Shown one piece after another: positions 33,469 through 40,595 of a DNA stretch of 43,016 bases. The position numbers were made by a program, and so were the translations under genes. Each line of letters starts with the position of its first letter. Position 1 is the first letter of the stretch. The stretch covers positions 1-43,016 of the forward strand of contig NZ_JAKKUR010000011.1 in assembly GCF_021890735.1 (NCBI RefSeq). The letters are read 5' to 3'. Source of the stretch: Thermanaeromonas sp. Its GTDB lineage: Bacteria > Bacillota > DSM-521 > Neomoorellales > Neomoorellaceae. The notes beneath the pieces were generated by a model that saw nothing but the letters and a program-made list of their open reading frames with translations, made no database searches and was not told the origin of the DNA.

Positions 33469-35433
33469 CTACCATACCCCTTTCAAGCATAGAAGGTGAA
33501 AAGTAAGCTTGAGTAAAGTGTTTACCCCCTCCCGGCGGTCCGCAGGCCGCAGTGTGCACAGGGCTGGCGCTACATCCGCCGCCAGGCCTGCTTTAACCTG
33601 TTCGCCGTCTTCGGGCTCCTTACGCTGGCGGTGATATTCTTCTATAAGGGCCGTAAATTCCTCGGCCTCCAGGGTTTCCTTCTCCATCAGAGCCTTAGCT
33701 ATAATATGCAATTCTTCCATATGCTCCTTTAGGATCTTTTCCGCCCGGTTGTAACACTCGTCGATGATACGCCGGGCTTCTTTATCAATGGAGAAGGCCA
33801 CAGCTTCGCTGTAATTGCGGTCCCTGGCCAGATCCCGACCGAGGAAGGGGGTTTCATGCTTGCGCCCGAAGGTTAACGGCCCCAGCTCATCAGACATGCC
33901 GTATTCAGTAATCATCTTGCGTACAAGCTCGGTAGCCCGCTCCAGGTCATTTTGGGCGCCAGTACTAACTTCTTTTAATACCAGCGCCTCAGCCACACGG
34001 CCGCCTAAAAGCATGGTTATCTGATCTATTATCTGCGATTTAGTCATATACCGCCGGTCTTCCTTGGGAAGGAGCAAAGTATAACCTCCGGCCCTACCCC
34101 GGGGAATAATGGAGACTTTGTGCAAAGGATCTGTGTGGGGAAGGTAATGCCCCAGCAGGGCATGACCGGCTTCATGGTAGGCCACCAGCCGCTTCTCGTA
34201 ATCGCTGATAACCCGCGATTTCTTCTCCGGACCGGCGATGACCCGTTCTATGGCTTCTTCCATCTCCTCCATGCCTATCTTCTTTTTCCCACGGCGGGCG
34301 GCGAGCAGAGCTGCCTCGTTTACCAGGTTGGCCAGGTCCGCTCCGGTAAAACCGGGTGTGCGTCGCGCTATAACATCTAGGTCTACGTTAGCATCCAAAG
34401 GCTTCCCGCGCACGTGAACTTTAAGGATGTCTTTCCGGCCGTTGATATCAGGCACATCCACCACAATCTGCCGATCGAAACGCCCCGGCCTGAGGAGGGC
34501 AGGATCCAGTATATCCGGCCGGTTGGTCGCCGCTATGACGATGATTCCTTCATTGGGGTTAAAGCCGTCCATCTCTACTAGAAGCTGGTTTAAGGTTTGT
34601 TCGCGCTCGTCATGGCCTCCGCCCAAACCTGCTCCCCGCTGCCTGCCCACTGCATCGATCTCATCTATAAACACTATACACGGGGCGTTCTTTTTGGCCT
34701 GCTCGAAAAGATCCCTTACCCGGGAGGCCCCTACGCCCACGAACATCTCCACAAAGTCCGAACCGCTGATGCTAAAAAAGGGTACGCCCGCCTCACCGGC
34801 CACGGCCCGGGCAAGCAGGGTCTTCCCGGTACCGGGGGGTCCGTAGAGGAGCACTCCTTTGGGGATCCTGGCCCCCAGCTCGTTAAACTTGCGGGGGTTC
34901 TTTAAGAACTCCACTATCTCCTGGAGCTCCTCCTTCACTTCATCCATACCCGCCACGTCATCAAAGGTAACCCGCTTCTTATCGTCCGGGGTATGAAGCC
35001 TGGCCCGGCTCCTCCCGAACTGCATCACCCGGGAACCCCCGCCCTGCGTCTGCTGCATCATAAAAAATACTAGGCCTACCAAGAGCAGAATGGGTACGAG
35101 GCTGCCCAAGAGGTTGGTCCACCAGGCAGGTTCTGGGGGAGGTAAGGTCTTAACAGGTACATTCCGGTCCACCAGCTTCTCTATCAGCTCGGGTGAGGCC
35201 GGAGCATTGACGGAAAACTTGGTACCATTTTTAAGGGTACCGGTTATTTTAAAAATTTCTTTCTCGGGAGTTATGGTTACTTCCTGGACTTGTCCTTGAT
35301 CGATTAGCTGATAAAATCTGGTAAAATCTAGCTCCTCAGTAGCCCTCTCCACAGGCGCCGATATCCGCAGAATGGAGACGGCCAGCAGGACTATCAAGAG
35401 ATAAACAGCCAGGTTTTTGAAAACACGGTTCAA
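33469..35433 (-). CDS. ftsH: ATP-dependent zinc metalloprotease FtsH
   Basis: A 654-residue membrane AAA+ protease. Two membrane segments (residues 5-25 and 108-128) flank an external domain. The ATPase has Walker A GPPGTGKT, Walker [11 protein letters not shown] and the [20 protein letters not shown]. The zinc protease has [10 protein letters not shown]. It degrades misfolded membrane proteins and short-lived regulators. The start is TTG with AGGAGGGC 7 bases upstream. The C-terminus after about residue 605 ([15 protein letters not shown]) is longer than usual and low in conservation. Usually hprT lies between tilS and ftsH; here it is absent. Confidence 0.97.
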   Translation of the reverse strand: MNRVFKNLAVYLLIVLLAVSILRISAPVERATEELDFTRFYQLIDQGQVQEVTITPEKEIFKITGTLKNGTKFSVNAPASPELIEKLVDRNVPVKTLPPPEPAWWTNLLGSLVPILLLVGLVFFMMQQTQGGGSRVMQFGRSRARLHTPDDKKRVTFDDVAGMDEVKEELQEIVEFLKNPRKFNELGARIPKGVLLYGPPGTGKTLLARAVAGEAGVPFFSISGSDFVEMFVGVGASRVRDLFEQAKKNAPCIVFIDEIDAVGRQRGAGLGGGHDEREQTLNQLLVEMDGFNPNEGIIVIAATNRPDILDPALLRPGRFDRQIVVDVPDINGRKDILKVHVRGKPLDANVDLDVIARRTPGFTGADLANLVNEAALLAARRGKKKIGMEEMEEAIERVIAGPEKKSRVISDYEKRLVAYHEAGHALLGHYLPHTDPLHKVSIIPRGRAGGYTLLLPKEDRRYMTKSQIIDQITMLLGGRVAEALVLKEVSTGAQNDLERATELVRKMITEYGMSDELGPLTFGRKHETPFLGRDLARDRNYSEAVAFSIDKEARRIIDECYNRAEKILKEHMEELHIIAKALMEKETLEAEEFTALIEEYHRQRKEPEDGEQVKAGLAADVAPALCTLRPADRREGVNTLLKLTFHLLCLKGVW

Positions 35434-35475
35434 CGATAAAGCCCTCCTCTCGCCCTACCCCGTCTAGGAGATTAT

Positions 35476-35504
35476 ATTTTATCATAATAAAATTATGAAT
35501 GCAA
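35476..35504 (-). promoter_or_regulatory. Sigma-A promoter of ftsH
   Basis: TTGCAT (35499-35504), 17 bases, TAAAAT (35476-35481) on the minus strand in an AT-rich gap between tilS and ftsH; a second TATAAT lies 5 bases downstream. Confidence 0.5.
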
Positions 35505-35513
35505 TTTTGCCTT

Positions 35514-36890
35514 TCAGGCGTCCTCTTCCATAACGAAGTGAAGGGCCCGGCGGGTCTCCGGTGTTATTTTAAAATCCTCAGAGAGCCGTACCCCTGCCAC
35601 CCACACGATATCCTCTCCGGACACTATAATCGGCACCCGCTTACGTTCCCGCATATCAATGCCCGCATCCACAAATAAATCCTGAAGTTTTTTAGTACCC
35701 TTCATCCCCAGAGGACGAAAGCGGTCGCCGGGCTGCCAGTTTCGAGCCCATAAGGGCCCTGTGAGTTTATCCTTATCCACCCAAGCTTCCCAAGGGGGGC
35801 TGCTGACTTTAGCTGGAGGGGGCAAGATTTCTATCCGGAGGCGCTTACCTATTTCAGGTAGCGGTGTCACGCCTGGCACCTTTAGGGGATGCCGGAAATG
35901 GACGGGTTCGTCCTCTTTCTGCGGTTCTTCAAAAAGCAAAAGCCCGTTGCTGACCCGGGCTTGAAGGCCCCTGGGCAGGGTTAAGGCTCCGGCACCTTCC
36001 CGCAAGATTGCCCGTAACTGCTCCACGTGTTGGAATTCCATTCCCCCGCCCAGTCTCGCTACCGCGGCCCGCAAAACCCGGCGCTCTAAAGCCGCCGGTA
36101 ACCCTAAAAGACCTCCCCCGTCTATCTTTAGATATCCCCGGCCCTGCTCTTTGATTACCCTGGTTAAGCCTTCCCGGGCCAATTCCTCCAAAAAGGCTTC
36201 TTCCTCGGCCAAAAGGGTAGCGGTACGCGCCAGCACGCGAATGATGGCAGGATTAAACTCTTTAGCCAGCCACGGAATAAGTTCGTGCCGGATCTTGTTT
36301 CTCCGGTAACTCTTATCCAGATTGCTAAGATCGCGGCAGGGCACCAGCCCTCTTTCCTGGCAGAATTCCTCGATCTCTTCCCGGGTAATAAAAAGAAGAG
36401 GCCTTATAATTCCCTCCCGGTAGGGTACCATGGCCTTAAGGCCCGTGAGGCCGCTACCTCGCAGCAGGTTTAAAAGCAAGGTTTCTGCCTGATCATTTGC
36501 CTGATGCCCTACCGCGATCTTAGCAGCTCCTACAGCTCTTGCTACCTCCCTTAAAAAACGGTAGCGAACTTCCCGTGCAGCTTCTTCCAAGGACAGCTTA
36601 TGTTCCTGCTGAAAAGCCCGCACATCCCGGGCTTCTACCGTTACCGGTAAACCCCACCCTTCGGCCAGCCTTCGGACATAGGCTGCTTCCTCCGCCGAAT
36701 TTTCCCGAAGGCAGTGGTCTAAGTGGGCAACATGGAGGCTAAAACCGAACTCGTCTCGCAGCTCCAGCAAGGAGGAGAGCAAGGCCAGGGAATCCGGGCC
36801 GCCCGATACCCCCACCACTACTTTTTCCCCAGCACCTACCAGTTTATACCTCTGTATGGTCTGCCGTACCTGTTCCAGTAGCGTAGCCAT
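35514..36890 (-). CDS. tilS: tRNA(Ile)-lysidine synthetase
   Basis: A 458-residue enzyme that adds lysine to C34 of tRNA-Ile(CAU), changing its codon from AUG to AUA. The PP-loop VVGVSGGPDSLALLSSL is at about 25-41, then VAHLDHCLRENSAEEA, GHQANDQAETLLLNLLRGSGLTGL and the C-terminal substrate domain NWQPGDRFRPLGMKGTKKLQDLFVDAGI. It lies between spoIIE and ftsH, as in Bacillus. The upstream gap of 112 bases shows nothing clear. Confidence 0.96.
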   Translation of the reverse strand: MATLLEQVRQTIQRYKLVGAGEKVVVGVSGGPDSLALLSSLLELRDEFGFSLHVAHLDHCLRENSAEEAAYVRRLAEGWGLPVTVEARDVRAFQQEHKLSLEEAAREVRYRFLREVARAVGAAKIAVGHQANDQAETLLLNLLRGSGLTGLKAMVPYREGIIRPLLFITREEIEEFCQERGLVPCRDLSNLDKSYRRNKIRHELIPWLAKEFNPAIIRVLARTATLLAEEEAFLEELAREGLTRVIKEQGRGYLKIDGGGLLGLPAALERRVLRAAVARLGGGMEFQHVEQLRAILREGAGALTLPRGLQARVSNGLLLFEEPQKEDEPVHFRHPLKVPGVTPLPEIGKRLRIEILPPPAKVSSPPWEAWVDKDKLTGPLWARNWQPGDRFRPLGMKGTKKLQDLFVDAGIDMRERKRVPIIVSGEDIVWVAGVRLSEDFKITPETRRALHFVMEEDA

Positions 36891-37002
36891 CCCGCTATCT
36901 TTCCGGCCACCTTCTCCGGTAGGTAATATTTCGGCATAACCGGTTCTTTTCCTCCTCCGGGTATAAGTTTTTTCGACATTTAAATCTCGGTCTTTAAAGC
37001 TT

Positions 37003-39036
37003 TCAATCTGCTTGTATCCGGGCTACTGCTATGCTCATATCATCGGCAGGGCGACCCGCGGCCAGGGCCACAGCCTGCTTTAGTAAACGATCGGCTAATT
37101 CCTGGGGATGGCAATCCGGCGCCCTCTTTAAAGCTGCCACAAGCCACCTTTCCTTTTCCGCAATCTCCTTATGCGCCTCTAATACGCCGTCGCTCACCAT
37201 CACTAATACATCTCCCGAGTGCAGCTCCTCCTCTACCGTTTCTACAGGGATATCTTCCAAAATACCTACAGGTAAGGACTGGGACCTTACGGTCAAAACC
37301 CTGTTATCTCGTAGCAAAAAAGTAGGGCAGGCTCCGAGTTTCAGGAACTCCCCGCGCCCTTGGACTAAATCTAAGACGGCTACATCTAGAGTAGCAAAGC
37401 TTTCCGAAGGGGAACGTAACAAAAGCACCAGGTTCACAAAGCGCAAAGCCAGCTCCTGGGGAAAACCCGCCGCAAGAAGATCTTTCAAAAGCTCTACGGC
37501 CGTCCGGCTCTCCTTGCGGGCCTCACACCCGGCACCCATGCCGTCGCTCAACACCAACAAATATTTCCCCCCGTCTAACGGTCCCGCAAGAAAGGAGTCC
37601 CCGCAGGTCAAATCCCGGTCCCGGGCACAAGAAGCATATCCTACCTCCACAGTAAAATAAGGTTGTAGCTCCTCGTCATCAGACGCCGAAGCTTCCTTTA
37701 CAGTTTCCTCAAGAACTTGGGCTAAAGCCTGAAACTGGAGGCCTAAATGAAGCCCCAGGGAAGAACCCTTATCCAGTGCCCGGCCCCGGGGCTGAACAGA
37801 CAAGGCCTGCGCCAGCTCCCAGGCTTTACCGCACCTTCCTTTGAGCCACTCGGGTAGCTCGGGGGCTAAAACAGGTCCTTCCTTTTTTAATAAATCCTTT
37901 AAAACCTCCCTCAGCTTGTCCCCTTCCAGCTCCCAGCACACCTTATGTGCAGGGCAGCCCTGGCAGACAAGGCGTTCCACCTGCCTTAAAGTTCCGTTAA
38001 CGCTGGTGGAATCGTTTTGCGTCCCTAACTCCAAACTTTCCCCTAAACGCCTAAGCGCATTGATTACCCGGTTCCAACGGTCAGAAAGGCCCAGGGCTTC
38101 CTTGACCGAACTTTCGTTGTTAGTCCGAATTATAGAAGCGGATAATTGTTTTAAGACCTCTCGCGGCAGCAAGAGAGCAATCAAGGCTACAAGACTGCTT
38201 TCTTTTAAAGCCGCATTAGCTCCCTCTGCTCCCAGGAAGTAGCCGGATAGCAAAAGGTGGGCTAAAAGAAACCCCCCTACCACCCCTAACTTGCCCAAAT
38301 TGTAGAATGCTCCTGCCGTCAAACCCACCAGCGCCAGTAACCCGGCCAGGGCCGGAGCAGTTAAAGACGTAAGGCTGGGCAAAAAGCCCAAAACGGCTCC
38401 CGAAGCGGCCCCGGCACCGGCCCCGCCGATTAAGGCGGCCAGAAGTATAAATAAGCGGCCTATCAGGCTCTGAACAGACATGCCTCCTACCTTTAATTCC
38501 TGCAATCCTAAAAGCAAGCCCAGTGCGAAAAGGCCCAACCCCAGCAACTGCTCTTCTCGGTAACGGCTCACGACTGCCGCATTCCAAGCCATCGCTAACC
38601 CGGCTGCCAGAATAGCCTCAAAAATAAGGAGCATCCAGCCGTAGAAGGTGGGACCCAGAATAACCTGGCCTAAGCCCCGTATAAGTATAACGACTGCCGC
38701 ACCCAGAGCAATAAAAGCTCCCGGAACCCTACTTACCTTCTTGTTTCGCCGGCATAGGGTATAAGTGAGGCCTAAACCTAAGAAAGTAGCGAGACGAAAC
38801 CACCCTTCCGGTCCGGGTAAGCTCCAGGCGGTTCCCGCCCCCGCACTTAACACCGTAGGCCATAACAAGTTTGGCCTAAGCCCGGCCACAGCCATAACTA
38901 TGGCTGCACCAAAAGGCTTTAACTCTGCAAGAATGGTGGCCCGGGATAATATAAAGGCCGCCCCCAGCCAGGCTGTAGCCCCCACCCCCTCAGCTACTCC
39001 AACCCTCGACACCCGTTGAGCACGCTCCGCCAACAT
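37003..39036 (-). CDS. spoIIE: Stage II sporulation protein E (PP2C-type phosphatase)
   Basis: A 677-residue membrane phosphatase that dephosphorylates SpoIIAA to release sigma-F in the forespore and acts at the polar septum. The N-terminal third has about ten membrane segments (residues 15-310), a central region follows with a small Cys motif (VCQGCPAHKVCWEL, at about 375-390), and the C-terminal PP2C domain has CGDSFLAGPL, LVLSDGMGAGCEA and LVMVSDGVLEAH. The ATG at 39036 follows AAGGA by 9 bases; upstream in-frame codons overlap the promoter. It proves the organism has the sporulation programme. It lies downstream of a tRNA-Glu remnant, as tRNA-Glu lies before spoIIE in Bacillus. Confidence 0.95.
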   Translation of the reverse strand: MLAERAQRVSRVGVAEGVGATAWLGAAFILSRATILAELKPFGAAIVMAVAGLRPNLLWPTVLSAGAGTAWSLPGPEGWFRLATFLGLGLTYTLCRRNKKVSRVPGAFIALGAAVVILIRGLGQVILGPTFYGWMLLIFEAILAAGLAMAWNAAVVSRYREEQLLGLGLFALGLLLGLQELKVGGMSVQSLIGRLFILLAALIGGAGAGAASGAVLGFLPSLTSLTAPALAGLLALVGLTAGAFYNLGKLGVVGGFLLAHLLLSGYFLGAEGANAALKESSLVALIALLLPREVLKQLSASIIRTNNESSVKEALGLSDRWNRVINALRRLGESLELGTQNDSTSVNGTLRQVERLVCQGCPAHKVCWELEGDKLREVLKDLLKKEGPVLAPELPEWLKGRCGKAWELAQALSVQPRGRALDKGSSLGLHLGLQFQALAQVLEETVKEASASDDEELQPYFTVEVGYASCARDRDLTCGDSFLAGPLDGGKYLLVLSDGMGAGCEARKESRTAVELLKDLLAAGFPQELALRFVNLVLLLRSPSESFATLDVAVLDLVQGRGEFLKLGACPTFLLRDNRVLTVRSQSLPVGILEDIPVETVEEELHSGDVLVMVSDGVLEAHKEIAEKERWLVAALKRAPDCHPQELADRLLKQAVALAAGRPADDMSIAVARIQAD

Positions 39037-39064
39037 ACACCACCGTCCTTGTTTTACTGAAAAA

Positions 39065-39130
39065 ATTATATCCCAGGGCTTATGCAATTCTTGTCGTCTA
39101 GGGATGGGAGGTGGGGACAAAGTTTCGACA
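39065..39130 (-). promoter_or_regulatory. spoIIE promoter region with Spo0A-box-like sites
   Basis: A perfect TATAAT (39065-39070, minus strand) lies 28 bases before the spoIIE ATG. Upstream are a 0A-box match TGTCGAA (39124-39130, minus strand) and a weaker TTGTCGTC (39091-39098, plus strand). No -35 is found at the normal distance, as in Spo0A-activated promoters. Single 7-base matches occur by chance, so the support comes mainly from the known regulation of spoIIE. Confidence 0.45.
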
Positions 39131-39267
39131 TGGGGCTAAACCCTTCCATCGTAATTCCTAGCTATGGGTTGCCCATGGAAGGAGAGGAATTAAAACAACA
39201 ATTGGAGAATCTGGTTAATCGTGTTGATAGTATTGCTAAGCCTAAATCAGGACGTCACTTGCACTAA
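39130..39267 (+). CDS. Doubtful small ORF upstream of spoIIE (45 aa)
   Basis: An ATG at 39130 opens a 45-codon frame with a short amphipathic helix (EELKQQLENLVNRVDSIAK). The ribosome binding site is distant (GGGGA at 12 bases). It may be the remnant of a longer gene, since the last residues lose any pattern. It overlaps the spoIIE control region on the opposite strand. Confidence 0.2.
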   Translation: MGLNPSIVIPSYGLPMEGEELKQQLENLVNRVDSIAKPKSGRHLH

Positions 39268-39440
39268 ATCAAAAGGTTAATCATGCCCGGGAAGGTTAGA
39301 AAACCCATAAAACCACGGAAGTCCTAGCTCATAAGGTTTTAGCGATAAATCAAGGGGACTTGAATGAGGATAAGTTCTTCCTCTAACGCCTGGCTTAGGC
39401 TTACATTTCTGGAAGCAAACCTTGCGATTTTGGGCATAAA

Positions 39441-39482
39441 TGAAGCCTGCTTGGCCACACCGGATAGCCCAAGCAGGCTTCA
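39441..39482 (-). terminator. Hairpin after the tRNA-Glu remnant
   Basis: A perfect 14-bp inverted repeat (TGAAGCCTGCTTGG and its complement) with a 14-base loop lies 31 bases downstream of the tRNA 3' end on the minus strand and is followed by a short ATTTAT. It is probably the original tRNA-operon terminator, weak in its T run. The stretch 39268-39440 shows nothing else recognisable. Confidence 0.55.
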
Positions 39483-39513
39483 GGCGTTGGAGAACCTCGA
39501 TTCTTTAAAGTTT

Positions 39514-39572
39514 TGGTGACCCGTGCGGGATTCGAACCCGCGTTCCCGGCTTGAAAGACCGGTGTCTTAACC
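39514..39572 (-). tRNA. Truncated tRNA-Glu(UUC): 3' part only, probable integration-site fragment
   Basis: On the minus strand the sequence has the 3' side of a tRNA-Glu D-arm (GGTTAAGACACC), an anticodon arm with loop CTTTCAA (anticodon TTC), an intact T-arm (GCGGG, TTCGAAT, CCCGC), the 3' acceptor strand ACGGGTC, a discriminator A and encoded CCA. The matching 5' acceptor strand (GACCCGT or GGCCCGT) and the 5' side of the D-stem are missing; unrelated sequence stands there. So about 59 bases of 3' end remain. tRNA-Glu lies upstream of spoIIE in Bacillus, so this is probably the ancestral site, interrupted by an element to its right. Confidence 0.7.
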
Positions 39573-39662
39573 CCAGGATTTGCCACCATGGAAGCCTTGG
39601 GATTCCTGGCTCCAAGGGATACCCTTGAAGCCTTACCCTCAGCACCACCGGATTAGCCTCTA

Positions 39663-39704
39663 TAGGTTATATTCGCCACATTTTAGGTTATATTCGCCAC
39701 ATTT
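39663..39704. repeat. Perfect 21-bp tandem repeat, two copies
   Basis: Units 39663-39683 and 39684-39704 are identical; each begins TAGGTTATATTCGCC. They lie between the tRNA-Glu remnant (90 bases away) and hicA. They could be arm-type binding sites of an integrase or the end of a mobile element; both are inference. Confidence 0.9.
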
Positions 39705-39718
39705 TCGCAAAATCCTGC

Positions 39719-39949
39719 TCAAGCAAGAAGGTTTTTGAACTCGTCAACGGTTAGTCCGGCCTGCTCCAGTATGCTTTTCAAAAGCTTTGGCTTCAGGATT
39801 TCACCGGAATGTACGGGAACAGTAACCAAGCTTCTAGCACCCGGCTTTCGCAAGTGGTGATGACTGCCCTGTATTCTCACCACCACAAAGCCAGCCCTCT
39901 TCAACGCACTAACCACTTCTTTACCTGTAACCCTCGGTAGCCTGCTCAT
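39719..39949 (-). CDS. hicA: HicA family mRNA interferase toxin
   Basis: A 76-residue type II toxin of the HicA family, with a double-stranded-RNA-binding-like fold. The signature is GKEVVSALKRAGFVVVRIQGSHHHLRKPG, of which GSHHHLRK holds the catalytic His, followed by TVPVHSGEILKPKLLKSILEQAGL. It cleaves mRNA when free. It overlaps hicB by 4 bases (ATGA), as usual for toxin-antitoxin pairs. Its stop codon lies in a 17-bp repeat that recurs beyond the cassette. Confidence 0.93.
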   Translation of the reverse strand: MSRLPRVTGKEVVSALKRAGFVVVRIQGSHHHLRKPGARSLVTVPVHSGEILKPKLLKSILEQAGLTVDEFKNLLA

Positions 39950-40176
39950 GAGGCTATCTCTACCTGCACTTCGGCTATTTCAACGTCTTTAGTAGGCAGG
40001 GGCAGACCTTCCTGGGCTAAAGCCGCAAGGTGGCCTGCTATAGCCTCTTTAGCCCTCTCCAATGCTTCTTCAACGGTATCTCCCTGGGTGAAGCACCCCG
40101 GTAAGGCAGGAACAGAAACGACATAGCCCTTACCTTCCTCATCCCATTCGAGGATAACTTTGTAGCGGTAAAGCAT
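39946..40176 (-). CDS. hicB: HicB family antitoxin
   Basis: A 76-residue protein with the HicB partial RNase H fold: YRYKVILEWDEEGKGYVVSVPALPGCFTQGDTVEEALERAKEAI, recognised by the core VPALPGCFTQGDT. It has no C-terminal DNA-binding domain, so autoregulation would need another protein. The ATG at 40176 follows AGGGGG by about 8 bases; the GTG at 40185 falls in that ribosome binding site. It is coupled to hicA and should neutralise it. Confidence 0.93.
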   Translation of the reverse strand: MLYRYKVILEWDEEGKGYVVSVPALPGCFTQGDTVEEALERAKEAIAGHLAALAQEGLPLPTKDVEIAEVQVEIAS

Positions 40177-40188
40177 CCTCTTCACCCC

Positions 40189-40392
40189 CTAACGTGAACA
40201 CTCCTTACAGCCAAAGGGTAGCGGCTCTCCATGTTTCTTCAGGCTCTCGATGTACCCTCTTATGGCGTCCTCAGCCATTGCCAAAGCTTCTTCCTTAGTT
40301 TCCCCTTGGGTGACGCAGCCCGGTAGTGCTGGTACAGAGGCGATATAACCTCCTTCTTCGGCGGGTTCGAGGTAGACAATAAAGCGGGCCAT
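40189..40392 (-). CDS. Second HicB-like protein
   Basis: A 67-residue HicB-fold protein (FIVYLEPAEEGGYIASVPALPGCVTQGETKEEAL, core VPALPGCVTQGET) just upstream of hicB, with GGAGGG 6 bases before its ATG. It shares the VPALPGC-x-TQG core with the next protein but ends differently (PLPFGCKECSR), giving two extra cysteines. It looks like a tandem duplicate or a second antitoxin with altered specificity. It is probably cotranscribed with hicB and hicA, since the gap to hicB is 12 bases. Confidence 0.85.
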   Translation of the reverse strand: MARFIVYLEPAEEGGYIASVPALPGCVTQGETKEEALAMAEDAIRGYIESLKKHGEPLPFGCKECSR

Positions 40393-40478
40393 GTTCTTCC
40401 CTCCTAAGACGCATTCCAGCCCTTACATAGTATGCCTTGGTTAAGTAAGTCTTAGCTTTTCTGTGGGCAAAATCCTGC

Positions 40479-40595
40479 TCAAGTGGAGGAGTTTTTTAAA
40501 AGGGCCTCTAGCTTTTGCCTTTGCCGCTCTTTCCGCTTATCCTCTGCTCTCCTGCTTCGGAAGCACTCTAGATTATCATTTGGCCCACAATAGCG
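40479..40595 (-). CDS. -1 frame C-terminal extension of the zinc-ribbon gene (38 aa)
   Basis: This segment is read only if ribosomes slip back one base at A_AAA_AAC (40595-40601). It begins RYCGPNDNLEC, which gives the third and fourth cysteines of a C-x2-C-x12-C-x7-C zinc site, then a basic helix (FRSRRAEDKRKERQRQKLEALLKNSST, with RRAEDKRKERQRQK at its centre) and a TGA inside the 17-bp repeat. It has no start codon or ribosome binding site of its own. It may equally be the true C-terminus of a gene broken by loss of one A. Confidence 0.6.
   Translation of the reverse strand, partial: RYCGPNDNLECFRSRRAEDKRKERQRQKLEALLKNSST

Larger units (their letters stand above)
39707..40483. repeat. 17-bp direct repeats bounding the hicBBA cassette
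   Basis: GCAAAATCCTGCTCAAG occurs perfectly at 39707-39723 and 40467-40483, 760 bases apart. Read on the minus strand, each copy contains the stop codon of the gene ending there: hicA at 39719 and the frameshifted tail of the zinc-ribbon gene at 40479. Confidence 0.9.

Noticed and set aside
33464-33559. Longer ndk start overlapping ftsH
   Set aside because: The extra 32 residues are ftsH sequence in another frame and NDK begins at [12 protein letters not shown] in the family.
39401-39589. 62-codon open frame on the minus strand across the tRNA-Glu remnant
   Set aside because: It reads through the tRNA and its hairpin; the residues are tRNA sequence in translation and there is no independent support.
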